From contig NGBS01000298.1 in NCBI GenBank assembly GCA_002245135.1, positions 1 through 56,290 of the forward strand: a stretch of DNA of 56,290 nt. Reading direction: 5' to 3'. The position numbers and the translations under genes were made by a program. The notes beneath the pieces were generated by a model. It was not told the origin of the DNA. It did no database searches and saw only the letters and a list, made by a program, of their open reading frames with translations. Shown here piece after piece: positions 35,140-43,984 of the stretch (the stretch's first letter is position 1; each line of letters begins with the position of its first letter). The stretch comes from Proteromonas lacertae. Its lineage: Eukaryota > Sar > Bigyra > Opalinata > Proteromonadidae.

Positions 35140-35318
35140 ATAATTATAAGTTAGCCCCTTAGTTAACTAACTAAAGGGGGGCTAGTTAATAATATATTAA
35201 ACTAATATATCTTATATATAAGATATATATTATAATAATATAATTTATATAATAATATTATTATATTATTATATTATAATTTAATATATATATATAAATA
35301 TTTGGAAAAAAAAACAAT
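35140..35318. promoter_or_regulatory. Divergent intergenic region with hairpins (candidate promoter/origin)
   Basis: The only place where transcription diverges: rps13 reads left, orf75 reads right. At 35152-35184 is a hairpin with a G/C-rich core (AGCCCCTTAG... against ...CTAAAGGGGGGCT, small bulges), standing out in DNA that is otherwise nearly all A+T. At 35205-35228 is a perfect 24-bp palindrome (ATATATCTTATA and its complement). From 35229 to about 35300 there are long A+T inverted repeats. No ORF or tRNA is present. By position it is the best candidate for a bidirectional promoter and perhaps a replication start. No consensus is known to me that would prove it. Confidence 0.55.
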
Positions 35319-35546
35319 ATGTTTAAATTTTGGAGAAATCTAGATCAATTTAATAAAAATCTTATTAAATATTCTTGTATGTTTGTGGTAAATATGCTTA
35401 TTACTTTTAAAGTTATAGCTTTAATTTGGTTATGGTGCGATTATGTTTGGTTTCCTTATTTACATCCTTATTGGCACACCTTTGCGATGTATACTTGGTA
35501 TCATATCTGCGTACCTACTTATACATTTATTGTAAGTTTTTTTTAA
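35319..35546 (+). CDS. orf75, hypothetical aromatic-rich membrane protein
   Basis: A 75-codon frame opening the rightward unit, 13 nt before rpl2. The N-terminus MFKFWRNLDQFNKNLIKYS is basic and amphipathic. Two hydrophobic segments follow at about 19-40 and 52-75. The product is rich in Trp (6), Tyr and Phe, with three His and three Cys, for example WLWCDYVWFPYLHPYWHTF. That composition is unlike the Asn/Lys/Ile bias of random frames here and suggests selection. I considered a small succinate dehydrogenase anchor, an ATP synthase subunit and TatA, but I see no motif of any of them. Function unknown. Confidence 0.7.
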   Translation: MFKFWRNLDQFNKNLIKYSCMFVVNMLITFKVIALIWLWCDYVWFPYLHPYWHTFAMYTWYHICVPTYTFIVSFF

Positions 35547-35559
35547 TAAACTTACCAAA

Positions 35560-36393
35560 ATGCTAACTTTAAAAAATAATATGCAGGTATTTACCTGTAT
35601 TAGTAAAATAAAACAAGGTATAAAGAGACGTAATGGAAAAAATAATCAAGGTCGAACAACTGTTTGGCATCGTGGTAATGGAAATAAAATTAGATTAATT
35701 CAAACAAATTTCAATTTAAATAAAACAATAAAAAATTATAAATATATTAAAAGTGATATTTTACATATTTTTACAAATATTCAAAATAAATCAGCAAAAA
35801 TTGCTTATATTAAATGTTTTTATAAAAACCAATATAATATTATAACAAAATATACAAGTGTTATAAGTCAAAAAGATTTAAATATTAATTCAAGTTTTTA
35901 TAATTATATTAATAAAGATATAAATAATTGGCAAATAAATTATAATCAAATAAAAATTGGAAATATTTTGTGTCTAAAAAATATTCCAGTTGGAACTTTA
36001 ATTAATAATATTGAATTACATCAAAATAAAGGAAGTCAATTAATTCGAGCTGCTGGAACATATAGTCAAATTATTAAAAAAAATGAATTAACTAAAAATG
36101 TTTATATTAAATTACGTTCAGGAAAAATACAAAAAATGTCTTGTTTAAATACAGCTATAATTGGAATAAATTCAAATAGTGAACATAAAATTATAAAAAA
36201 ATCAAAAGCAGGTGATAATCGTAATTTAGGTATTCGTCCACATGTTAGAGGTGTTGCAATGAATGTAATTGATCACCCACACGGAAGTAGTGGAGGAAAA
36301 ACATCAGGTGGTCGTTGTTCAGTAACACCTTGGGGAAAATTAACTAAAGGTAAAAAAACAAATTTAAAAAAAAAAAAAAATGAAATTATTTAA
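35560..36393 (+). CDS. rpl2: Large-subunit ribosomal protein L2 (uL2)
   Basis: A protein near the peptidyl-transferase centre, needed for subunit joining. 277 residues, normal. NNQGRTTVWHRGNGNKIRLI at about 28-47 matches N..GriT.rHrGGGhK...R. NIELHQNKGSQLIRAAGTYSQII matches NiEl.pGkGGqlaRsAGtyAqlv. The C-terminal catalytic-centre segment RPHVRGVAMNVIDHPHGSSGGKTSGGR matches RP.VRGvaMNPvDHPhGGGeGrt..GR, with the key His in DHPHG retained. It is the first of the S10-type cluster rpl2-rps19-rps3-rpl16 and overlaps rps19 by 14 nt in a run of ten A. Confidence 0.98.
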   Translation: MLTLKNNMQVFTCISKIKQGIKRRNGKNNQGRTTVWHRGNGNKIRLIQTNFNLNKTIKNYKYIKSDILHIFTNIQNKSAKIAYIKCFYKNQYNIITKYTSVISQKDLNINSSFYNYINKDINNWQINYNQIKIGNILCLKNIPVGTLINNIELHQNKGSQLIRAAGTYSQIIKKNELTKNVYIKLRSGKIQKMSCLNTAIIGINSNSEHKIIKKSKAGDNRNLGIRPHVRGVAMNVIDHPHGSSGGKTSGGRCSVTPWGKLTKGKKTNLKKKKNEII

Positions 36394-36643
36394 AACTATA
36401 AATAAAGAAATATTAAATATAAATATTTCAGATAAAAAAATACAAATAAAATCAAGAAATTCAAATATTTTACCACAATTTTTAAATAAACAATTATTAA
36501 TATATAATGGAAAAATATTTCAACCCATATTTGTAATAAAAGAACATTTAAATAATAAAATGGGTAATTATTCTTTAACACGTAAGCATTGTATACATAG
36601 TCGTCCAAAATTAAAAAATAAAATTCGTATTAAAAAAATTTAA
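36380..36643 (+). CDS. rps19: Small-subunit ribosomal protein S19 (uS19)
   Basis: A head protein paired with S13. 87 residues, normal. KSRNSNILPQFLNKQLLIYNGKIFQPIFVIKEHLNNKMGNYSLTR at about 24-68 matches tR.S.IlP.fig.tf.VyNGk.fvpv.VtE.MvGhkLGEFapTR. Its stop shares one base with the rps3 start, and its start lies 14 nt inside rpl2. Confidence 0.96.
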   Translation: MKLFKTINKEILNINISDKKIQIKSRNSNILPQFLNKQLLIYNGKIFQPIFVIKEHLNNKMGNYSLTRKHCIHSRPKLKNKIRIKKI

Positions 36644-39600
36644 TGTCAAGAACAAAAACTAGTACAATAGCTTTACGTACAAAAAAATTAAATTTTGATT
36701 TATTTAAAAACATTAAAAGTTTTTCAAATGAGGATTACATATATAATCTAAGAGAAGATAATTTAATTAAAAAAATATTAATATTATTATTAAATCAATA
36801 TTTTAGTATTAATATTAATAAATTACAAATTATAAAATATTTTGAATCAATTGATATTTTTACTGAATTAAATATCGATAAAAATACACAAAAATTAAAT
36901 TTATTAAAATTTATTAATGAAAAAAATAATAATAAAAAATTATCTTTAATTTTATATAATAAAAAGTATATAACTAATAATATAATAAATAATAAAAAAA
37001 TAATATTATATAATAATTTAATTTCAAAACAATTATATAATTTTAAAACAAAAAAATTAATATTGAATAAATTATTAATATTAAATTATAAAAATAAAAA
37101 AATAATTTCAAAAAAAAATGATATAAAAAAACAACAACTTTTAACTCTAAATTATAATACCAATTATACAATAAATTTATATAATATTTATTATTATTTT
37201 GTTTTAAATATTTTAAAAAATAAAAATATAATTAATTTATTAAAAAATAAAAAATTTATTTTAATATTCTTTAATATTTTTAATAAAATACAAAATATTT
37301 TTTTTAAAAATAATTTAAATTTTAAAATTTTAAAAAATACAAGTATTTCCAATATTTATATAAAATCATTAACAATAACTGAAAATAATATTAAAATTTT
37401 AAATAAAACTTATATAAAAAATATTAAAAATAATTTAATTATTTTATTTCAATTAATTTTTAATTATTATAATCTAAAATATAATAATAAATACAAAATT
37501 TTTTATAAATTTTTAATTAATGATTTAATAATTATTTATTTAAATAATTCGAAATATAATATAAAAAAAAATATTACTAATTATGCCAATATTTATATAA
37601 AAAATTATTATATTTTATTACAATTTAAAACAAATATAAAATCAAATTATTTTAGTGTTAAATATTTAAAAACAAAACTATCAAATATAATTCAGTTAAA
37701 ATCAAATAATATTAAATTATTATTAAATAATTTAAACATTAATATTAATACTTATAATAAAATTGAAATAATACCAAATTACAGTATTATTGAAAATAAT
37801 AAAACTAATTTAAAATTAAAAATTAAATCAAAAAACAAATATTTTAATAATAATTTAAAAAAAAATAATAAAAATTTTAAAAATTTAAAAACAAATCAAA
37901 TATTTTTAAAAAATAAAAATAAATACTATAAAATATTTATTTTAAAATTTAAAAAAATAAAACATTTAAATAAAAAAAACAAAAAATTTAAAAATAAATC
38001 AAATTTAATTAAAAAATCCAATTATTTAAAAAATTTAAAATTCTTTAGAAATAATTTAAATTATTCTTTAAAAACTAATTTTAAAAATTTAGATAATTCT
38101 TTAATTATTAAAAAAATAATTTTTAATAAATCATTATTTTCATTAAAAAATTATAAAAAAACACAAAATTTAAAAAAATCTAATAAAAAATTTAGAATAA
38201 AATTAATAAATAATTCAAATAACTATATTATAATTAAAAATAAAAATATACAACATATAAATAATTATAAAATATTATTAAAATCTTTTATTAAAACAAA
38301 ATATATTTTAAAAATTTTAAATTTAAAATATATTTTAAATAAACATTTAAATATTATAAAATTTGTAAATATACAATTAAATTATTTAAAAAGAAATAAT
38401 ATATTATCTTTAAATACAAAAAATTACATATATTTAAACAAATTTATTAAAAATTATTATTTTAATAATAAAAAACAATTTATTAATTATACAACTAAAA
38501 ATAAACAATTATTATTTTTTCAATTAAAATTAAATAATCAATATATTTACAATAAACAATCATCTCATTACATTAATTTAAATATTGTTAATACAACTTT
38601 TTTAAAAAAAATTTCAATATTAAATTATTATTTAATAAATTCTAAAAATAATTATAATGAAATTTCCAAAAAAATATATTTTGATTTTAATATTTATTTA
38701 AATAATATAACTAAAAGAAATAAAATTAAAGTAATTAATAATAATAATAATATACTTTTATTTAAATATTTAAAAAATAATATCTTATTATTAAATAATT
38801 TTAAGTTTAAATATTTAATAAATAAAAAACATTTTAAAAAATCCAATAAAAAACATAATATTATAAATATTAAAAATTCATTCAATAAACAATATAAATT
38901 AAATTTAATAAATTTAAAAAATACGAATCTGAATTTAACTCATTTATTAAAAAAACATTATAGAATATTAAATCAAAATACAAATATTAAAAAAAATACA
39001 AAAAAATATTACAATTTAATTTTTAAATTTATATGTTTTAATAAAAATTTAAATATAAATATTAAATTAAATAAATATAATAATAAATTAAAATATTATA
39101 TAATTTACAACAATCTATTAAAAATAGAATATAATCCCATTATTACTAATTTTGTAATTTATTATAATAATATTAAAAAATTAAAATCCAATAATATATT
39201 ATCTTATTTATATTTACAAAAATTATTACAAAAAAATAAAAATATTAAAACATATAAAATTATAAATTATAATATTATTTATCATTATTATTATTTATAT
39301 TTAAATTATAATAAAATTAATATAAATAATAAAAAATTAATCCATATATCTTATCAAAATTTTGTAAAAAATTCAAAAATAGATTTAAAAAAAACATTAT
39401 TAAAAAATAAATTAATTCAATTTAATTATCAAAACACTTATAAAAAAATTAATAAAAAAATTTTTAATTTTCATAATAATTTAAAAATTAAAAATATATT
39501 ATTAAAACAATTATATAGTTTAAAATATTTATATATATTAAACAAATATTCAAATTCAACTTTAAATTTTTTTGATTTATATGATTATAATAATTTAAAA

Positions 39601-41553
39601 AAAAACCAATTAACAAAATTATTTTTAGATTTTAATTTTTTAACTTATTCAAAAAAAAATAATAATAATAAATTATTTGAAACTTTAATATATCCTTTAT
39701 TTAACAAACATTTAATATTATCATATAAAAAAGAATTAATAAATATTATATTAAATTTTGAACAAATTTTTAAAATTGTAAATTATTTTAAAAATATCAA
39801 TAATATTAAAATATTATCAAAAATTTCATTTATTAATAATAATAATAAAAATTACTCAAATAATTTTTTAACAAAAAATAATTATATTAATTTTCTAAAT
39901 AATAAATTTATAAAATCTAATAAAATTAATATATCTACAAGTTTTAGTAGATTTCAAAAATATTCTAAAAATTTTGAAATCTATAAAACTTATATGAAAA
40001 AAATATCAAATAAATATAATACAATTTTATCAAAAAAACAATTAATAAAAAATTATATAGAATATAAATTTAATAAAAATATTAATAAAAATAAAATTAA
40101 AAAACAAAATTTAATTTACAATTCTAATCGAACAGTTAATAATTTATTATTATTTTATAATTTTTTATGTATTTATCAATATCAAAAATATTTAATTAAG
40201 AAAATTTTAAAAAAATTAAATTTAAAAATTAATACATCTAATAATTTATATTTTATTCAAAAAAAATATATAAAATATTTATTATTAAATAATTATATCA
40301 AAATTTATAAAAATTTAAATTCTTTTTTTATTAAAAAATTAAATAAAACTACTAATATGAATTATAATAAATTAATTTATAAACACTCTTCTTTAAATTC
40401 GAATTATTATTATTATACTGATTTATTAAATATTTTTAATAAAAATAATATTCTTTTAAATAATATTAATGAATATAATATATTATATCCTGATTTATTA
40501 TTAAATAATTATTTAAATAAATTAAATTATATTAAAATAAAAAATTTAAATCAAAAATTATTAAAAACATCTATTAATTTAAATACAAATATTATTACAA
40601 ATAATTATTTAAATAATATTAATTTTAATCAAAATTACATTAATATTGATTATTCTTTAAATAATAATACTTTATATTTAAATAAAAATATAAAAACAAA
40701 TTTAGTAAATAAATTAATAATTTTACATAAAAAACATTTAAATTCTAATAATTTAAAAAGTTTAAATTTAAATATAAATCGTTTTTTTTATATAATTATT
40801 AAAAATTATTATTTATTATCAAATAATTCTACGAATAATATAATTAATACAATAATATCAAAAAAAAATATATTATTAGATTATATTGTTAATAAAAAAC
40901 TATATATAAATTTATATGAAAATCAAGAATTTGTTAATATTAAATATTTAATAACTAATTATAATATATTTATTAAATATCTATGTTTTTTAAATATTTA
41001 TTATATAATTTATAAAAACAGTTATATTAAATTTTATAATAATTTTAATATTTTAAATTTATTTTTCTTTTCTAATTTTTTAGATTATATTTTTAAAAAA
41101 TCAAATTATTTACAATTTTTATTTTATAAATTAAGTTATAAAAATAATAATTTATCAAAAATTCTAGGATTATATTTATTATTATATCAATATAGTATTA
41201 ATCCAAAATTATTAAATATTGATATTATTTTAAATTATATTTTTGAATTTTTAAATATTCAAATTAAATCTAATTCTTTTTATAAATTCTCAAATTTAAA
41301 AAAAAATTTATATTTATTTGAAAATATTTTTAATGATTTTATTAAAGTTTCTAAAAATATTATAGGAATTCAATTTTCAATAAAAGGTAAAACTTCAAAC
41401 ACAACCTTAAGAAAAAAAAAATATATAATTCAAAAAGGTTATTTAAATTTAAATAATATTGACAATTTAATTGATTATAGTCAGAAAACAGTAAATGGAA
41501 AATATGGTAAATTGTGCTTTAGACTATATATTAGTACAAATATTTTAAAATAA
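36643..41553 (+). CDS. rps3: Small-subunit ribosomal protein S3 (uS3), giant form
   Basis: One uninterrupted frame of 1636 codons in the ancestral rps3 position (rps19-rps3-rpl16). Bacterial S3 has about 230 residues. The C-terminal ~65 residues are recognisably S3: IGIQFSIKGKTSNTTLRKKK at about 1574-1593 (family: kGikv.vsGRl.GaeiaRse), then IDYSQKTVNGKYGKLCFRLYI (family: idya...a.T.yG.iGvkVWI). The N-terminus MSRTKTSTIALRTKKLNFD weakly fits the S3 start (k.nP...Rlg....W.s). Everything between about residue 100 and 1540 is Asn/Lys/Ile/Leu/Tyr-rich, with no motif, no Trp/Gly/Pro-rich domain and no intron signature. It starts on the rps19 stop and abuts rpl16. Confidence 0.87.
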   Translation: MSRTKTSTIALRTKKLNFDLFKNIKSFSNEDYIYNLREDNLIKKILILLLNQYFSININKLQIIKYFESIDIFTELNIDKNTQKLNLLKFINEKNNNKKLSLILYNKKYITNNIINNKKIILYNNLISKQLYNFKTKKLILNKLLILNYKNKKIISKKNDIKKQQLLTLNYNTNYTINLYNIYYYFVLNILKNKNIINLLKNKKFILIFFNIFNKIQNIFFKNNLNFKILKNTSISNIYIKSLTITENNIKILNKTYIKNIKNNLIILFQLIFNYYNLKYNNKYKIFYKFLINDLIIIYLNNSKYNIKKNITNYANIYIKNYYILLQFKTNIKSNYFSVKYLKTKLSNIIQLKSNNIKLLLNNLNININTYNKIEIIPNYSIIENNKTNLKLKIKSKNKYFNNNLKKNNKNFKNLKTNQIFLKNKNKYYKIFILKFKKIKHLNKKNKKFKNKSNLIKKSNYLKNLKFFRNNLNYSLKTNFKNLDNSLIIKKIIFNKSLFSLKNYKKTQNLKKSNKKFRIKLINNSNNYIIIKNKNIQHINNYKILLKSFIKTKYILKILNLKYILNKHLNIIKFVNIQLNYLKRNNILSLNTKNYIYLNKFIKNYYFNNKKQFINYTTKNKQLLFFQLKLNNQYIYNKQSSHYINLNIVNTTFLKKISILNYYLINSKNNYNEISKKIYFDFNIYLNNITKRNKIKVINNNNNILLFKYLKNNILLLNNFKFKYLINKKHFKKSNKKHNIINIKNSFNKQYKLNLINLKNTNLNLTHLLKKHYRILNQNTNIKKNTKKYYNLIFKFICFNKNLNINIKLNKYNNKLKYYIIYNNLLKIEYNPIITNFVIYYNNIKKLKSNNILSYLYLQKLLQKNKNIKTYKIINYNIIYHYYYLYLNYNKININNKKLIHISYQNFVKNSKIDLKKTLLKNKLIQFNYQNTYKKINKKIFNFHNNLKIKNILLKQLYSLKYLYILNKYSNSTLNFFDLYDYNNLKKNQLTKLFLDFNFLTYSKKNNNNKLFETLIYPLFNKHLILSYKKELINIILNFEQIFKIVNYFKNINNIKILSKISFINNNNKNYSNNFLTKNNYINFLNNKFIKSNKINISTSFSRFQKYSKNFEIYKTYMKKISNKYNTILSKKQLIKNYIEYKFNKNINKNKIKKQNLIYNSNRTVNNLLLFYNFLCIYQYQKYLIKKILKKLNLKINTSNNLYFIQKKYIKYLLLNNYIKIYKNLNSFFIKKLNKTTNMNYNKLIYKHSSLNSNYYYYTDLLNIFNKNNILLNNINEYNILYPDLLLNNYLNKLNYIKIKNLNQKLLKTSINLNTNIITNNYLNNINFNQNYINIDYSLNNNTLYLNKNIKTNLVNKLIILHKKHLNSNNLKSLNLNINRFFYIIIKNYYLLSNNSTNNIINTIISKKNILLDYIVNKKLYINLYENQEFVNIKYLITNYNIFIKYLCFLNIYYIIYKNSYIKFYNNFNILNLFFFSNFLDYIFKKSNYLQFLFYKLSYKNNNLSKILGLYLLLYQYSINPKLLNIDIILNYIFEFLNIQIKSNSFYKFSNLKKNLYLFENIFNDFIKVSKNIIGIQFSIKGKTSNTTLRKKKYIIQKGYLNLNNIDNLIDYSQKTVNGKYGKLCFRLYISTNILK

Positions 41554-41976
41554 ATGATTAATTTAAGACCACGTAATGTTAAATATAATAAAATTCATAC
41601 AAAATATTTAGGAAAAAAAAATAAAAAGGGAATTAATTTAACTTTTGGATCTTTCGGTTTAAAAGCTGTCGAAAATGGACGAATTTTTCCAGAACAATTA
41701 GAAACTGTACGTAAATTAATTACTAGTGAAATTAAAGCTGAAGGAACTTTATATATTAATATTTTTCCGGATAATTCTTTAACAACAAAAGCAATTGGTT
41801 CTCGTATGGGTAACGGTAAGGGTAATGTTAACACATGGTGCTCTTATGTTCATACTGGTAAAATTATATTTGAGGTTGAAAATATTTCTTCAAAATTAGC
41901 TTTTGGTATTTTAAATAAAATTAAAATATATTTACCTATTCAAACTAAAATTGTTATTTTAAAAAAATATAAATAA
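41554..41976 (+). CDS. rpl16: Large-subunit ribosomal protein L16 (uL16)
   Basis: A protein that positions A-site tRNA in the large subunit. 140 residues, normal. It opens with MINLRPRNVKYNKIHTKY (family: ML.PkRtKyRK.hkgr). FGSFGLKAVENGRIFPEQLETVRKLI at about 31-56 is canonical (FG.yGLkA.e.grit..QIEAaRraitR). IGSRMGNGKGNVNTWCSYVHTGKIIFEV at about 81-108 matches eTRMGkGKGspeyWva.VkpGrilfEi. It begins directly after the rps3 stop and shares one base with the nad5 start. Confidence 0.98.
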   Translation: MINLRPRNVKYNKIHTKYLGKKNKKGINLTFGSFGLKAVENGRIFPEQLETVRKLITSEIKAEGTLYINIFPDNSLTTKAIGSRMGNGKGNVNTWCSYVHTGKIIFEVENISSKLAFGILNKIKIYLPIQTKIVILKKYK

Positions 41977-43958
41977 TGTTTATTCTTATATTATTATTAC
42001 CACTACTTAGTGCATTATTTTGTAATCTTTTTGGAAGATTTCTAATAAAAGAGGGTTCTGCTATTTTATCTACTTCATGCCTATTTATTACATTTTTAAT
42101 AAGCAGTTTTGCATTTTATCATGTAGCTATTGCTCATAATTTAGTAAATTTAACATTATCTAAATGGATGATTTCTGGCGTTTTTTTTATTAATTGGGGT
42201 ATTTATTTAGATACTCTTACTGTTGTTATGCTTGTTGTTGTAACTAGTATTTCAACACTTGTTCATTTTTATTCAATTGGTTATATGGGTGAAGATCCAC
42301 ATTTTCCTAGATTTATGTCTTATTTATCTTTATTTACATTTTTTATGTTAACTCTTGTTGTTTCTGATAATTTTGTTCAAATGTTTGTAGGTTGGGAAGG
42401 TGTTGGACTTTGTTCTTATTTATTAATTAATTTTTGGAATACTCGTATTCAAGCTAATAAAGCTGCAATTAAAGCAATGCTTGTAAATAGAGTTGGTGAT
42501 TTCGGTTTAACACTTGGTATTCTTTGTATTTTTGTAATTTTTAAATGTGTAAATTATTCAACTGTTTTTAGTCTTGTTTATACTTATTTAAATGCTTCTA
42601 TTTTAATTGGTAATACTTATTTTAATGCTTTAGATATTATATGTTGTTTATTATTTATTGGTGCTATTGGTAAATCAGCCCAAATAGGACTACATGTTTG
42701 GTTACCTGATGCAATGGAAGGTCCTACACCTGTTTCAGCATTAATTCACGCAGCTACTATGGTTACTGCTGGCGTATTTATGGTTAGTAGAAGTTCTCCA
42801 TTATTTGAATATGCCTCTAATGCATTAATTTTTGTAACTATTATCGGTGCTTGTACTACTTTTTTTGCAGCTTCTGTTGGATTAGTACAAAATGATTTAA
42901 AACGTGTTATTGCCTTTTCAACTTGTAGTCAATTAGGTTATATGATATTTGCTTGCGGACTTTCTAGTTATTCTGTAGGTGTTTTCCATTTAGCTAATCA
43001 TGCTTTTTTTAAAGCACTTTTATTTTTAAGTGCTGGTTCTATTATTCATTCAATGAGTGATGAACAAGATATGCATAAATTAGGCGGTCTTGCTAATATT
43101 TTACCATTTACTTATTCAATGATTGTTATTGGATCTTTAGCTTTAGCTGGATTTCCATTTTTATCTGGATTCTATTCAAAAGATGTTATTCTTGAATTAG
43201 CATTTGCTAAATTTACAATTAGTAGTCAATTTGCTTATTGGTTTGGTACAATTTCTGCTTTTTTAACTGCTTTTTATTCTATTCGTTTAATATTTTTAAC
43301 TTTTTTAAATAATTCTAAAGCTTATAGAAGTGTTCATTTACATGCACATGATGCGAATATATTTTTAGGATTACCTCTATTTGTTCTAAGTATTGGTAGT
43401 ATTTTCGTAGGTTATATTTGTAAAGATATGTTTGTTGGTTTAGGTTCAGATTTTTGGGGAAATTCTTTATTTGTTTTAAGTTCACATGTTTATTTTTTTG
43501 ATGCTGAATTTTTACCTTTAACCTTTAAATTATTACCTGTTATTTTTAGTATTTTAGGTTGTATTATTGCATATATATTATATACTTATGGTCAAACTTT
43601 TTTATTAAGTTTTCATAAATATAGTTTTATTCGTAAATTACATTTTTTTTTAAATCGTCGTTGGTTATTTGATAAAGTTTATAATGAAACAATAAATCAA
43701 TTTATATTATATGTAGGTTATAATTCAACATTTGAATCATTTGATAGAGGATTACTTGAAATTTGCGGTCCTTTCGGATTATCAAATAATATTTCAAAAA
43801 AAAGTAAAGATGTTTCTTATATTCAAACCGGTTTCTTTTATCATTATGCTTTAATTTTTGTATTCGGTATTATAGCTTATTGTTTATTTTTTAATTGTTC
43901 TATTTATTATATTTTAATTTTTAACTGTTTTATTAGTTATTTTTGTTTATATAAATAA
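41976..43958 (+). CDS. nad5: NADH dehydrogenase (complex I) subunit 5
   Basis: The distal antiporter-like pump of the complex I membrane arm (NuoL family). 660 residues, normal, with about 16 hydrophobic helices including the C-terminal lateral extension. VGWEGVGLCSYLLINFW carries the conserved pump Glu. HVWLPDAMEGPTPVSALIHAATMVTAG follows the conserved Lys helix (FIGAIGKSAQIGLHVW). HLANHAFFKALLFLSAGSIIH is also canonical. Its last 9 nt, including most of the last three codons and the stop, lie inside the inverted repeat. It is single-copy and joins the rpl16 stop by one shared base. Confidence 0.98.
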   Translation: MFILILLLPLLSALFCNLFGRFLIKEGSAILSTSCLFITFLISSFAFYHVAIAHNLVNLTLSKWMISGVFFINWGIYLDTLTVVMLVVVTSISTLVHFYSIGYMGEDPHFPRFMSYLSLFTFFMLTLVVSDNFVQMFVGWEGVGLCSYLLINFWNTRIQANKAAIKAMLVNRVGDFGLTLGILCIFVIFKCVNYSTVFSLVYTYLNASILIGNTYFNALDIICCLLFIGAIGKSAQIGLHVWLPDAMEGPTPVSALIHAATMVTAGVFMVSRSSPLFEYASNALIFVTIIGACTTFFAASVGLVQNDLKRVIAFSTCSQLGYMIFACGLSSYSVGVFHLANHAFFKALLFLSAGSIIHSMSDEQDMHKLGGLANILPFTYSMIVIGSLALAGFPFLSGFYSKDVILELAFAKFTISSQFAYWFGTISAFLTAFYSIRLIFLTFLNNSKAYRSVHLHAHDANIFLGLPLFVLSIGSIFVGYICKDMFVGLGSDFWGNSLFVLSSHVYFFDAEFLPLTFKLLPVIFSILGCIIAYILYTYGQTFLLSFHKYSFIRKLHFFLNRRWLFDKVYNETINQFILYVGYNSTFESFDRGLLEICGPFGLSNNISKKSKDVSYIQTGFFYHYALIFVFGIIAYCLFFNCSIYYILIFNCFISYFCLYK

Positions 43959-43984
43959 TATATAATTTAACTTAAAATTATTAA

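Noticed and set aside
36643-41553. An intron-encoded maturase, homing endonuclease or plasmid polymerase hidden in the giant rps3 frame
   Set aside because: No LAGLIDADG, GIY-YIG, reverse-transcriptase or DNA-polymerase motif is visible. Composition is uniform low-complexity throughout and exon-like joins are absent.
41595-41834. Antisense frames inside rpl16 (41595-41834), rps3 (38694-38885) and rps19 (36396-36608)
   Set aside because: All are shadows of well-supported + strand ribosomal protein genes in A+T-rich sequence.
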